From positions 1 to 64,000 of the forward strand of contig NZ_FTMO01000008.1 of assembly GCF_900156025.1 (NCBI RefSeq): DNA of 64,000 nt. Direction: 5' to 3'. Below the pieces are notes generated by a model. That model was not told the DNA's origin, made no database searches, and saw only the letters and a program-made list of their open reading frames with translations. The stretch is from Allobosea sp. TND4EK4. GTDB lineage: Bacteria; Pseudomonadota; Alphaproteobacteria; Rhizobiales; Beijerinckiaceae. Below, in pieces: positions 12,307-21,180 of the stretch (position 1 is the stretch's first letter; each line of letters starts with the position of its first letter). The translations under genes and the position numbers were made by a program.

Positions 12307-13404
12307 TCACCCCTTCTTCGCCTGCTTGCCTTTTGGCTGGGGCTTCGTCCGGTTGCGATAGCTCGCATTGCCGAGGCCGGTGCCGATGGTCAGGACGCCC
12401 CAGTTCTCGACATCCTGCATCGCCGGCATCGCGCTGAGGCCCTGGATCACGGCGTCGTTGTGCATGACGATCTCGGTGTCGTGGCCGCCGATCTCCGGCA
12501 CCATCTCGCGCACGCTCTCGACCAGGTTGAAGCGGCTGCTCTCCCAGTTGCCAGGCAGATTCTGCGCTCCGCGCTCGATGCTGCCATCCGCCTCGATCAC
12601 GCCGGGGCAGCCGATGCCGATGAAGGGGGCGACCCGCAGGCCCTCCTCCTTCGCGGCGGCGATCTGCTCCTTCAGCATCTTGCCGAGGCGCTTGATCGCG
12701 GCGTCGCGGCTCGGCTCCTCATCGGCATGGCGCCAGAGTTCGGAGCGCCAGACCCGCGCCTTGCTGAGGTCGTCGGCCTTCTTCTGCCGCAGCTCGACAA
12801 TGCCGGCGCGGATGTTCGAGCCGCCGATATCGACCGCGACGAGGCTGTCATAGGCCTCGAAGATCCATTTCGGGGCGAGGTGGGCGCTGCCGACCAGCCC
12901 GGCCTCGTCGGGGTGATGGCCGACGGGGACGAGGTCGATCTGCCGGCCTTCCGTCCGCAGGATGATCGCCGCCCGCGCGATGGCGAGCTCGCCGATCCGG
13001 CTTTCGCGGAAGCCGCCGCCGACGACAATGCGCTCGATCGCGGCCCAGCTCTTCAGCCGCATGAAGCGGCGGATGACGAAGGCGAGCGACTGCGCGAAGT
13101 TCTCGATCGCGCTGAGCACGATCGCCGCCTCGGCGGCGCTGCCATCCTTCAGCAGCGCGTCAAGCTCCTTCTTGGAGATCGCCGCGGTTTCGCCGTCGAG
13201 CGGGTCGTCGCCGCTGCGCTTCAGATGCGTGCGCAGGTCATCGAGACTCTCGACGAAGGCGCGCCGGCTGGCCTTGTCGCCGACGAAGCCCTCCTCGTCG
13301 CGTGTCTCAAGATTATAGCTCGTCACCACGACGGAGGGCAGTTCCTCGGCGCCGTGCGGTCCGGTCGATTGCCTGCCCGATGTCTCGGCCGCTGCGCCGC
13401 TCAT
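12307..13404 (-). CDS. ROK-family sugar kinase-like protein with circularly permuted domain order
   Basis: This 365-residue protein contains all main ROK blocks, but in rotated order. The block normally found at the C-terminus (IERIVVGGGF, then VPVGHHPDEAGLVGSAHLA) is at about residues 128-185. The usual N-terminal phosphate-1 motif VAVDIGGSNIRAGIVEL follows near residue 195. IGIGCPGVIE, the catalytic-Asp region MHNDAVIQG and the phosphate-2 motif LTIGTGLGN come after. The protein stops shortly after that with a Lys-rich tail. The CxCGxxGCxE zinc motif of canonical ROK kinases is absent. ROK proteins phosphorylate hexoses or bind sugars as regulators. No DNA-binding domain is seen here, and the substrate is unknown. 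The ATG at 13404 follows GCGAAAGAGC. It is divergent from DUF2938. Confidence 0.85.
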   Translation of the reverse strand: MSGAAAETSGRQSTGPHGAEELPSVVVTSYNLETRDEEGFVGDKASRRAFVESLDDLRTHLKRSGDDPLDGETAAISKKELDALLKDGSAAEAAIVLSAIENFAQSLAFVIRRFMRLKSWAAIERIVVGGGFRESRIGELAIARAAIILRTEGRQIDLVPVGHHPDEAGLVGSAHLAPKWIFEAYDSLVAVDIGGSNIRAGIVELRQKKADDLSKARVWRSELWRHADEEPSRDAAIKRLGKMLKEQIAAAKEEGLRVAPFIGIGCPGVIEADGSIERGAQNLPGNWESSRFNLVESVREMVPEIGGHDTEIVMHNDAVIQGLSAMPAMQDVENWGVLTIGTGLGNASYRNRTKPQPKGKQAKKG

Positions 13405-13575
13405 GCTCTTTCGCCCCCGCTGTCGTCGAGACAAGGCAACCCCGCAACGGCATGCGGTGTTCCGCGACGGACGGAGCAGGCGCTGCGGAGGGGGCCGGGC
13501 CGCGCCAGGCCTGCTTGACGCGGGCTGCCGGCATCGCTCCAAGAGTTCAAAAGGGAAAAGCGCTGGGGGCGGATC

Positions 13576-14052
13576 ATGCAGGACTTCATCGGCAGGGCCG
13601 TCGTGATCGGCGTCGGGGCGACCGTGCTGTTCGATCTGTGGTCCCAGTTCCTCCGGCTTTTCGGCCTGCCGAAGCCGAACTGGGCGCCGCCGGGGCGCTG
13701 GTTCGCGCATCTGCTGCGGGGGCGCGTCGCGCATGCGGATATCGGCAAGACGGAACCTGTCACCGGAGAGGCCGCCATCGGCTGGGCCTTCCACTATGGT
13801 GTCGGCATCCTGTTCGCGGCGGTGCTGTTGGGCGTCTGGGGCACCGGATGGGCGCGCAACCCGACCTTCCTGCCGGCCCTGATCGTCGGGCTCGCCACGG
13901 TCGGTTGCGGCTGGTTTATGCTGCAGCCCGGCATGGGGATGGGCATCGCGGCCTCGAAGCGGCCGAATGCGACGCAGATCCGCGTGCTCAACATCGTCGG
14001 CCACACCGTCTTCGCGGTCGGGCTCTACGGAACCGCGCTGCTGACGCGCTGA
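13576..14052 (+). CDS. DUF2938 family membrane protein
   Basis: This is a 158-residue integral membrane protein with about four hydrophobic segments. It fits DUF2938: VVIGVGATVLFDLWSQFLR near the start, then GRWFAHLLRG, GWAFHYGVGILFA, MLQPGMGMGIAASKRPN and a terminal GHTVFAVGLYGTALL. No catalytic role is known for the family. It stands alone, divergent from the ROK gene across 171 bases, and is followed by a palindromic repeat that may end its transcript. Confidence 0.82.
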   Translation: MQDFIGRAVVIGVGATVLFDLWSQFLRLFGLPKPNWAPPGRWFAHLLRGRVAHADIGKTEPVTGEAAIGWAFHYGVGILFAAVLLGVWGTGWARNPTFLPALIVGLATVGCGWFMLQPGMGMGIAASKRPNATQIRVLNIVGHTVFAVGLYGTALLTR

Positions 14053-14060
14053 CCTTGCGC

Positions 14061-14154
14061 GTCATTGCGAGCGCAGCGAAGCAATCCAGGGGCCGGCTGA
14101 ACCGTTCGACAAGGTCCCCCTGGATTGCTTCGTCGCTTCGCTTCTCGCAATGAC
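14061..14154. repeat. Intergenic inverted repeat (CATTGCGAG type)
   Basis: The ends GTCATTGCGAG and CTCGCAATGAC are inverted, as are GAAGCAATCCAGG and CCTGGATTGCTTC inside them. The whole folds into a long hairpin with a loop of about 30 bases. It lies between convergent DUF2938 and GNAT genes. It differs in sequence from repeat family A but resembles the small dispersed palindromes frequent in Rhizobiales. Confidence 0.75.
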
Positions 14155-14172
14155 GATAGCACCCGCTGCCGG

Positions 14173-14931
14173 TCACTCGAGGATGCGCGTCTCGTAGGCG
14201 TAGAGCTCGCGGAAGCCCAGGCTGCGGTAGAGCTTGTTGGCCACCGCATTGGTCTGCTCGACCTGGAGATAGGCGCTGTGGCAGCCCATGGCGCCAGCCC
14301 AGCCCATCAGGCCGGTGACGATGCTGCGGCCGAGACCCTTGCCGCGGTGGCCCGGGTCGACGCAGATCAACCCGATCTCGGCCATGCCGCGCTCGGCGAC
14401 GCCCATGCCGAAGGCGACCGCCTCTCCCTCGATCAACCATGTCGCGAAAGCGGCGGGCAGCCGGACCTTCTCGACGATGGCGGCGAGGTTGCCGGCATGG
14501 GTCTTCACGCCCGATTGCTGCGCGGCGACGCCGGCGATCCATTCGGCCTCGGGCCTCGCCTCGATCTGGAGTTCCCCTTCGCCGGCCACCGGCACGCCGT
14601 CGAGCGGCGCGATCATGCCGAAGGAGGCATCCTTGACGCGGTAGCCCCGCGCCAGCACGGCGTCCCGGGTCGCCGGCGCCACGAGCGGCGTCAGCCGGAT
14701 GCAGGGCTGCAGGCCATCGGCGCGGTAGAGTTCCTCGATCAGGTCGAGCATCGTGTCGTCGAGCTCGGCTCCGTGGCTGAGCGGCGTCGCGGCATTGGCC
14801 CGGCCGGAATAGCCATTGGCGAAGCGCAGCACCCAGTCGCCGACGATCAGGGTCGACAGCGAGGGCCAGGCGTTGATGATGCGCCGCTCGCATTCCAGGG
14901 CGAGGGCGGCGTCTTCCTTGGTGATCGACAT
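14173..14931 (-). CDS. GNAT-family N-acetyltransferase
   Basis: This acetyl-CoA-dependent acetyltransferase (252 residues) has its GNAT core in the C-terminal half. AEIGLICVDPGHRGKGLG contains the pyrophosphate-binding RxxGxG/A loop, followed by YLQVEQTNAVANKLYRSLGF. The N-terminal half has a degenerate GNAT-like shape, so it may be a tandem-fold member. The substrate is unknown. I chose the ATG at 14931 because AGGGA lies about eight bases upstream. An alternative ATG at 14958 would overlap the cupin stop as ATGA. It is the third gene of a gloB-cupin-GNAT run. Confidence 0.85.
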   Translation of the reverse strand: MSITKEDAALALECERRIINAWPSLSTLIVGDWVLRFANGYSGRANAATPLSHGAELDDTMLDLIEELYRADGLQPCIRLTPLVAPATRDAVLARGYRVKDASFGMIAPLDGVPVAGEGELQIEARPEAEWIAGVAAQQSGVKTHAGNLAAIVEKVRLPAAFATWLIEGEAVAFGMGVAERGMAEIGLICVDPGHRGKGLGRSIVTGLMGWAGAMGCHSAYLQVEQTNAVANKLYRSLGFRELYAYETRILE

Positions 14932-14954
14932 CGTCTCTAATCCCTGCGAATTCG

Positions 14955-15416
14955 TCATGCCGCCGAAGGCTTGCGCGGCGTCGGCCGCCAATCGGGCGGC
15001 GCCATCTCGAAGCCGGAAAAGGCGAAGCCCGGCGCGACCGTGCAGCCGACCAGCGTCCAGGCACCGAGCGAGGTCGCGCTCTGCCACCAGCCGGCCTCGA
15101 CCACGAATTGCGGGCGCTGTCCGGCGGCGAGGTCGGTCCCCAGGCGATGCGCGGACGCGTCATGCCCGTTCGGCGAGACGGTGATCACCAGCGGAGCGCC
15201 GGCATAATGATGCCAGATCTCGGCGGCATCGACCCGGTGCCATTCCGAGGTCTCGCCCGCATCGAGCAGGTAGTAGATGGCGGTCGAGTGCCCGCGCCCG
15301 TCCGGGCCTGCCGTATCGCGGAAGGTTTCGCGGTAGTGCCCGCCTTCCGGATGCGGTTTCAGGTCGAGCAGGCGGATCACCTCCGCCGCGGTCAGGCCGT
15401 CGAGCCGGTGCGACAT
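14955..15416 (-). CDS. Cupin family protein (DUF985)
   Basis: This 153-residue protein matches the DUF985 cupins. LDLKPHPEGGHYRETFRD, STAIYYLLDAGETSEWHRVDAAEIWHHYAG and WWQSATSLGAWTLVGCTVAPGF are all family blocks, and EWHRVD and EIWHHY hold the likely metal or ligand residues. The family is related to small sugar-binding or epimerase-like cupins, but the activity is not known. It lies 14 bases after gloB and next to the GNAT gene, which suggests an operon. Confidence 0.86.
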   Translation of the reverse strand: MSHRLDGLTAAEVIRLLDLKPHPEGGHYRETFRDTAGPDGRGHSTAIYYLLDAGETSEWHRVDAAEIWHHYAGAPLVITVSPNGHDASAHRLGTDLAAGQRPQFVVEAGWWQSATSLGAWTLVGCTVAPGFAFSGFEMAPPDWRPTPRKPSAA

Positions 15417-15430
15417 GATGCGGCGCCCGG

Positions 15431-16195
15431 TCAGAACTTGTTCTTGGCTTCGCGCAAGGCGGCGAAGACCTGCGCGGCCGGAGCGCCGACGCGGCCGACC
15501 GCGGCGGCGAGCGCGCCTTCCCCGGCGCGGAAGAAGGGATTGGTCGCCTGCTCCTCGGCAACCGTCGTCAGGGCCCAGAAGCGGCCCTCCGCCTTGGCCG
15601 TCTCGGCCTCGGCGAAGCGCGCCGACAGCGCCGCATTGGACGGATCGACCGAGCGGGCGAAGCGGGCATTGGCGAGGGTATAGTCGTGGCCGCCGACGAG
15701 GCGGATGTCGCCGGGCAGCGCCATGATGCGCGACAGCGAGGTCCACATCGCGTCCATCTGGCCGGGCTGGACGCGGCCGCAACCCATGACGAAGACGACG
15801 TCGCCGACCAGCGCGACCTTCGAGCCGAGGCCGATATAGCTCAGATGCCCGTCGGAATGGCCCGGCGTATGCCAGATCTCGAAGGTCTCCTGCCCGAGCG
15901 AGACGGTGTCGCCCTCGCCGATGACGCGGTCGAGCGGGGCGGCGGCGCGCGCATCCTCCGGGCCGACGACCCTGGCGCCCGTCGCCTGCTTCACCGCCGC
16001 GACGCCCTGGGTGTGGTCGTGATGGGCGTGGGTGATGAAGACGTCGCTGATCGTCCAGCCCCTGGCGCGGGCGGCGGCCAGCACCTCGCCGGCATCGGGC
16101 ACGTCCACGGCAGCGCAGGCGCCGCTCGCCGGGTCGTGCAGCAAAGCCCCGGCATTGTCGCTGAGCGTTCGGAAGACGTGGAGATCGAGCGGCAT
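15431..16195 (-). CDS. gloB: Hydroxyacylglutathione hydrolase (glyoxalase II)
   Basis: GloB hydrolyses S-lactoylglutathione to lactate and glutathione, the second step of methylglyoxal detoxification. The 254-residue length is typical. The binuclear metal motif THAHHDH is at residues 55-61. HTPGHSDGHLSY, LVGDVVFVMGCGR and GGHDYTLANARFA complete the metal- and substrate-binding signature. The ATG at 16195 has a strong ribosome site, GGAGGAATCC. The upstream frame to 16270 is unlikely to be used. It is divergent from a SAM methyltransferase, a layout common in alphaproteobacteria. Confidence 0.93.
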   Translation of the reverse strand: MPLDLHVFRTLSDNAGALLHDPASGACAAVDVPDAGEVLAAARARGWTISDVFITHAHHDHTQGVAAVKQATGARVVGPEDARAAAPLDRVIGEGDTVSLGQETFEIWHTPGHSDGHLSYIGLGSKVALVGDVVFVMGCGRVQPGQMDAMWTSLSRIMALPGDIRLVGGHDYTLANARFARSVDPSNAALSARFAEAETAKAEGRFWALTTVAEEQATNPFFRAGEGALAAAVGRVGAPAAQVFAALREAKNKF

Positions 16196-16362
16196 GGATT
16201 CCTCCGGCTGACGGCGCGCGATCCCGGGGGCTCGCGGCTCCTGAATGAGCCAAGCGTGGCCCGCGATCAAGCCGGCACGGGGGCATCGGTTCCCCGCCCG
16301 CCACCGCCCGCCGCAGCATTCGCGCCCTTGCCATCCGCAGCCGCACCGGCCATCTCAGGCTC

Positions 16363-17130
16363 ATGTCCCTCGACGTCGTCGACCTGCGCAGCTTCTACGC
16401 CAGTCCGCTCGGGCATGTCGCGCGCCGCTTCATCGGCCAGGCGATGCTCCGCTTCTGGCCCGACTGCGCCCGCCAGCGCGTGCTCGGCCTCGGCTTCTCG
16501 ACGCCTTATCTGTCGGTGCTCGGCATGGAGGCCGAGCGCAGCATCGCCTTCATGCCGGCGGCGCAGGGCGTGGTGAACTGGCCCTCGCCCGGCCTCTCCG
16601 CCTCCGCCCTCGTCGAGCCGACGCTGCTGCCGCTGCCGACCGCCTCGATCGACCGCGCCGTCCTCGTCCACGCGCTGGAGGAGACGGAAAGCCCCGACGA
16701 TCTGCTGGAAGAGGTCTCGCGCGTGCTGAACCCGGGCGGCCGGATGATCCTGGTGGTCCCGAACCGGCGCGGCCTGTGGGCCCGGATGGACGGGACGCCC
16801 TTCGGTCAGGGCCGCCCCTTCAGCCGCCGCCAGCTCAGCGCCCTGATGCGCGCGGCGGAGTTCTCGCCCGAGCACTGGACCGAGGTCCTCTACGTGCCGC
16901 CGCTGCACCGGCGGCTGCTGATGCGCTCGGCACCCGTGTGGGAGCAGGTCGGCGCCACGCTCTCGCTGCCCTTCGCGGGCGTCCACGTCATCGACGCGAC
17001 CAAGCAGTTCTACCGGCGCGCACCGCTGCGCGCGACGCGGCGCAGTTTCGCGCTGCGCCCGGTGCTGCTGCCGCAGTCCGCGCCGACGCCGCGTCTTTCG
17101 AAGCCCGACGACCCCCCTCTCACGGGTTGA
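16363..17130 (+). CDS. Class I SAM-dependent methyltransferase
   Basis: This 255-residue protein has a methyltransferase_11-like core. VLGLGFSTPYL stands where the SAM-binding glycine loop is expected, and LLPLPTASIDRAVLVHALEETESPDDLLEEVSRVLNPGG gives motifs II-III. The glycine loop is weaker than the canonical GxGxG. The C-terminal part is basic and Pro-rich. The substrate is unknown. Conserved divergence from gloB is the only context. Confidence 0.86.
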   Translation: MSLDVVDLRSFYASPLGHVARRFIGQAMLRFWPDCARQRVLGLGFSTPYLSVLGMEAERSIAFMPAAQGVVNWPSPGLSASALVEPTLLPLPTASIDRAVLVHALEETESPDDLLEEVSRVLNPGGRMILVVPNRRGLWARMDGTPFGQGRPFSRRQLSALMRAAEFSPEHWTEVLYVPPLHRRLLMRSAPVWEQVGATLSLPFAGVHVIDATKQFYRRAPLRATRRSFALRPVLLPQSAPTPRLSKPDDPPLTG

Positions 17131-17235
17131 CAAGCGCGTGCGGGCGCGGCCAAGGTCCGCCGCTTTTCATGCCGGGTTTCCTGAGAAACCACCGATCCGC
17201 CTGCCGTCACGGCGCGGAAGCTGAACTGGATCACG

Positions 17236-18189
17236 ATGCGTAGCTATCTGGATTTCGAGAAACCGGTCGCCGAGCTCGAGGCGAAGGCGGACGAACTGCG
17301 GGCGCTCGAGGCGCGCGGCGACGGCATCTCGTTGTCCGAGGAGATCGGCAAGCTCGACGCCAAGGCGAGCCAGTCGCTGAAGGAGATCTATGCGGCGCTG
17401 ACGCCCTGGCAGAAGACGCTGGTGGCCCGCCATCCGCAGAGGCCGCATTTCAAGGATTACTGCGCCGCGCTGATCGCCGAGTTCACGCCGCTGGCCGGCG
17501 ACCGCGCCTTCGGCGAGGACGAGGCGATCGTCGGCGGCTTCGGCCGCTTCCGCGGCCAGCCGGTCTGCGTGATCGGCCAGGAGAAGGGCGACTCGACCGA
17601 GACGCGCATCCGGCACAATTTCGGCATGCCGCGGCCCGAAGGCTATCGCAAGGCGGTGCGGCTGGCGGAGCTCGCCGGCCGCTTCGGCCTGCCGGTGCTG
17701 AGCTTCGTCGACACCGCCGGCGCCTATCCGGGCATCGATGCCGAGGAGCGCGGCCAGGCCGAGGCGATCGCGCGCTCGACCGAGGCCTGGCTCGGCCTGC
17801 CGACGCCGAGTGTCGCGCTGGTCATCGGCGAGGGCGGCTCCGGCGGGGCGATCGCGATCGCGGCCGCAAGCCGGGTGCTGATGATGGAGCACGCGATCTA
17901 TTCGGTGATCTCGCCGGAGGGCGCGGCCTCGATCCTGTGGCGCGACACCGCCAGGGCCCAGGACGCCGCGACGGGCATGAAGATCACTGCCCAGGACCTG
18001 CTGAAATTCGGCGTCATCGACAGGATCGTCTCCGAGCCGGTGGGCGGCGCCCATCGCGACCACGGGCTGGCCCTGGGCCGCGCCGGCGATGCCATCGAAG
18101 CCTCGCTCGGGGAATTGGCGAATCTCGATGCGCCGTCGCTGGTAGAAAAGCGGGCTGAGAAGTTCCTCGCCATCGGCCGCCATATCTGA
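17236..18189 (+). CDS. accA: Acetyl-CoA carboxylase carboxyltransferase subunit alpha
   Basis: With AccD this subunit transfers CO2 from carboxybiotin to acetyl-CoA, the first committed step of fatty acid synthesis. The 317-residue length is normal. It begins MRSYLDFEKPVAELEAKADELR and contains the CoA-binding crotonase-like core. Family blocks are VSFVDTAGAYPGIDAEERGQ (as LSFVDTAGAYPG), GEGGSGGAIAI, YSVISPEGAASILW and GVIDRIVSEPVGGAHRD. It appears monocistronic. Confidence 0.98.
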   Translation: MRSYLDFEKPVAELEAKADELRALEARGDGISLSEEIGKLDAKASQSLKEIYAALTPWQKTLVARHPQRPHFKDYCAALIAEFTPLAGDRAFGEDEAIVGGFGRFRGQPVCVIGQEKGDSTETRIRHNFGMPRPEGYRKAVRLAELAGRFGLPVLSFVDTAGAYPGIDAEERGQAEAIARSTEAWLGLPTPSVALVIGEGGSGGAIAIAAASRVLMMEHAIYSVISPEGAASILWRDTARAQDAATGMKITAQDLLKFGVIDRIVSEPVGGAHRDHGLALGRAGDAIEASLGELANLDAPSLVEKRAEKFLAIGRHI

Positions 18190-18370
18190 CGGCAGAAGGT
18201 GCGTGACCGCCCCTTTGTTCATCGTTCATTGACCATATGGCCAGACTCGGCACGGCCATGGTAAGGGACTGTCAAGGCTAACGCTTCTAAACCGGACGAC
18301 CGGCACAATTCGGCCGTCTTGCGAAGTCACAGGTCGCGCACCCGGCCTGCCGTTCGATGGGAATGACGAC

Positions 18371-19807
18371 GTGGCATTGAAGCAACTCGCAATCCTGGCT
18401 TTGGTTGCGCTGACCCTGGGCGCCTGCGAGGAGCAGCGCTCCCGCGGCGCCTCGCGGCACAACATCCCGATTCCGAGCGCGACCTACGCGCTGATGTCCG
18501 AGAAGGGCATGAACAAGGACCAGCCGGTCCTGATCCGCTCCTACAAGAAGGAGTCGGAGCTGGAGGTCTGGAAGCGCAAGGCCGATGGCCGCTACGCGCT
18601 GCTGAAGACCTTTCCGATGTGCCGCTGGTCGGGCCAGCTCGGCCCGAAGGTGCGCGAGGGCGACCGCATGGCGCCGGAGGGCTTCTACGCCATCACTCCG
18701 GCGCAGATGAACCCGAACTCCTCGTATTACGTCTCGTTCAACATGGGCTATCCCAACGTCTATGACCGCTCCCTGGGCCGCACCGGGGCGCATCTGATGG
18801 TGCATGGCGCCTGCTCCTCGGCCGGCTGCTACTCGATGACGGACGACCAGATCGGCGAGATCTATGCCCTGGTGCGCGAGGCGCAGAACGCCGGCCAGCG
18901 GGCCGTGCAGATGCAGGCCTTGCCCTTCCGGATGACGCCGGAGAACCTGGCGCAGCACCGGCTCGACCCCAACATCGCCTTCTGGAAGAACCTGAAGCAG
19001 GGCTCGGACTATTTCGAGGTCACGCGCGACGAACCGGCCGTGTCGGTGGCCGGCAGCCGCTATGTCTTCAACGGCGGCAGCGAGCCGGCCGAGGTGGCTC
19101 AGAAGGAGCATCAGGACGCCTCGCGGATCGCCGCGCTCGTCGCCAAGGGCACGCCGGCGATCCGGCTGGTCTATGACGATGGCGACCAGCACCCCTCGTT
19201 CAAGCGCGCGCTGGCCGCGGGCGGCGCCGAGGCCCTGAACCGCACCGCCTCCTGGGCCTCGCGCGATGTCGGCATCAGCCGGGAGGACGCGCTCGCCTCG
19301 GGACCCCGGGTCGTGGTGCTCGACGACAAGGGCCGGGCGAAGGCGACCGTGCGTGCCGCCTCCGCCGACGAGAACGCCATCCTGGCGGCCGTTTCCGCGG
19401 CGCCGGTCGAAGAGGCCGCCAAGCCGGAGACTGCCAAGACCGAGCCTGTGAAGGCGGAGGCTGCGAAGCCTGCGACGAAGCCGGTCGCGACTCCGGCCAT
19501 GACGCAGCTCGCCCGCGTCCAGCCCGGAAATGCCGAGCCCGGCCCGGCGCTGGCCAGCGCGGGATCGGCCCCGGTCCAGGACAAGACGCTGCTGCAGCGG
19601 ACACTCGGCTTCGTGCCCTTCTTCGGCGGCTCGGCGCCGGATGCGACGCAGAGCGCCGCGCCGGTCGCGGATGTCGCGGTGCAGGTTCCGGGTACGCCGT
19701 CCAATGTGACGGCGCCGCTGCCGCCCCGCCGCGCGACGAACCTCAGGACCAGCCGCCTCGATTCCTCGCCGGCAGCCTATGCCAGCCAGTTCGCGGGAAC
19801 GCGCTGA
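18371..19807 (+). CDS. L,D-transpeptidase family lipoprotein (YafK-like) with long C-terminal extension
   Basis: This is a predicted envelope enzyme that forms or cuts L,D-crosslinks in peptidoglycan, or attaches proteins to it. The GTG at 18371 starts a signal ending in the lipobox LGAC. The catalytic domain includes MCRWSGQLGPK, GFYAITPAQMNPNS and the active-site stretch HGACSSAGCYSM, with His145 and Cys153. After about residue 330 the protein becomes Ala/Lys/Pro-rich and low in complexity, possibly a wall-spanning tail. The total of 478 residues is longer than plain YafK-type proteins (about 250). A terminator follows. Confidence 0.88.
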   Translation: MALKQLAILALVALTLGACEEQRSRGASRHNIPIPSATYALMSEKGMNKDQPVLIRSYKKESELEVWKRKADGRYALLKTFPMCRWSGQLGPKVREGDRMAPEGFYAITPAQMNPNSSYYVSFNMGYPNVYDRSLGRTGAHLMVHGACSSAGCYSMTDDQIGEIYALVREAQNAGQRAVQMQALPFRMTPENLAQHRLDPNIAFWKNLKQGSDYFEVTRDEPAVSVAGSRYVFNGGSEPAEVAQKEHQDASRIAALVAKGTPAIRLVYDDGDQHPSFKRALAAGGAEALNRTASWASRDVGISREDALASGPRVVVLDDKGRAKATVRAASADENAILAAVSAAPVEEAAKPETAKTEPVKAEAAKPATKPVATPAMTQLARVQPGNAEPGPALASAGSAPVQDKTLLQRTLGFVPFFGGSAPDATQSAAPVADVAVQVPGTPSNVTAPLPPRRATNLRTSRLDSSPAAYASQFAGTR

Positions 19808-19878
19808 AGGCGCAATCTCCTGCCCCCGAGAGTTGCCTAACATCGGCGCGATTTCCGCGCTGCCTAACGCAAAGGCTC

Positions 19879-19903
19879 AAAAGCCCCCGTTTCGGGGGCT
19901 TTT
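19879..19903. terminator. Rho-independent terminator, symmetric
   Basis: AAAAGCCCCC-GTTTC-GGGGGCTTTT is a perfect GC stem flanked by A and T runs, so it can act in both directions. It lies between the L,D-transpeptidase gene and the convergent hemH. Confidence 0.88.
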
Positions 19904-19954
19904 GCTTATCTGGCAGCCTTTTTCATGGGCGGGCGGAACGGATCGGAGCCCGGC

Positions 19955-21013
19955 TCAGAGCCAGCCCATCAACTCGCGCTCGACGACGGCCGTGATCGCA
20001 TCGATGCCTTCGGTGGACGCGTTGAGGCAAGGCAGATAGGCGAATTTCTCGCCGCCATTGTGCAGGAAGATCTCGCGGTTCTCGCCGTCGAGTTCCTCCA
20101 GCGTCTCCAGGCAGTCGGCCGAGAAGCCCGGCGCCACGATCGCCATCGACTTCCTGCCCGCCTTCGCCAGCGCCTCCACCGATTTGTCGGTATAGGGCTG
20201 GAGCCATTCATCCGGCCCGAAGCGGGACTGGAAGGTCAGCGGGAACCGCTCGGGCGAGAAGCCGAGTTCCTCGCGCAGCAGACGCCAGGTCTTGGCGCAT
20301 TGGCAGTAATAAGGGTCGCCCTTCAGCAGATACTCCTTCGGCATGCCGTGGAAGGAGCAGAGGATCACCTCCGGGTCGAAGTCGAGCTTGGCCAGCGAGG
20401 CGCGCATCGAGCGGGCGAGCGCGCCGATATAGGCCGGGTCCTCGTAATAGGGCGCGGCGACGCGGACGGCCGGCTGCCAGCGCATCTGCATCAGCGCGCG
20501 AAAGGCCTGGTCGCAGGCCGTCGCCGAGGTCGCGGCGGCGTATTGGGGATAGAGCGGCACCAGGAGGATGCGGTCGCAGCCCTGCTCGAGCAGGGCCTGG
20601 ATCCGGCTCCTGGTATCGGGAAAGCCATAGCGCATCGCCCAGTCGACGACGACGCGGTCGCCGGCGAGCGGCTTCAGCCGCTCGGCCACCTGCTCGGCCT
20701 GCGACCGCGTGATGGTCTTGAGCGGCCCCTCGTTGCGCTCGTTGTTCCAGATGGAGGCGTAGTCCTTGCCTTTCCGGCTCGGCCGCACCGAGAGGATGAT
20801 GAGGTTGAGGATCGGCCACCACTTCCAGCGGGGCTCCTCGATGACGCGCTTGTCGGAGAGGAACTCCTTGAGATAGGCGCGCATCGGCCAATAGCTCGTG
20901 CCCTCGGGCGTGCCGAGATTCATCAGCAGCACGCCGATGCGACCGTGCCGGATCTTCGGATGGTCCGGCGGAAGCGAGGCGGGTTTCGCGAGCGTGGCGA
21001 TATCGACGGTCAT
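19955..21013 (-). CDS. hemH: Ferrochelatase
   Basis: HemH inserts Fe2+ into protoporphyrin IX at the last step of protohaem synthesis. The 352-residue protein has RIGVLLMNLGTPEGTSYWPMRAYLKEFL near the start. The catalytic SFHGMPKEYLLKGDPYYCQC and the C-terminal PGFSADCLETLEELDGENREIF with the conserved acidic and His residues are also present. The YYCQC and later Cys residues could relate to the [2Fe-2S] cluster of some alphaproteobacterial enzymes, but I cannot confirm this. The ATG at 21013 follows AAGGAGAGC; the frame extends to 21097 without support. Confidence 0.97.
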   Translation of the reverse strand: MTVDIATLAKPASLPPDHPKIRHGRIGVLLMNLGTPEGTSYWPMRAYLKEFLSDKRVIEEPRWKWWPILNLIILSVRPSRKGKDYASIWNNERNEGPLKTITRSQAEQVAERLKPLAGDRVVVDWAMRYGFPDTRSRIQALLEQGCDRILLVPLYPQYAAATSATACDQAFRALMQMRWQPAVRVAAPYYEDPAYIGALARSMRASLAKLDFDPEVILCSFHGMPKEYLLKGDPYYCQCAKTWRLLREELGFSPERFPLTFQSRFGPDEWLQPYTDKSVEALAKAGRKSMAIVAPGFSADCLETLEELDGENREIFLHNGGEKFAYLPCLNASTEGIDAITAVVERELMGWL

Positions 21014-21180
21014 CGGCGGGCTCTCCTTGCAGGCTGATTTAGACGAGTTCGCGGTTTCGTCCAGCCTCAAGGACCGAATGCCACTGCGGTGCGACAATGG
21101 CGTCAGGCACGGCCGCGCTCTGGCGCGAGGGGCGCAAGTCTTGCTAGTCTGGAGCGGTTCTCAGGATCGGGGCTTCCGCC

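Noticed and set aside
9645..12437. Open frame of 930 codons opposite the MscS channel
   Set aside because: Composition is Arg/Asp/Gly-rich with no motif. It mirrors the third-position GC of the true gene.
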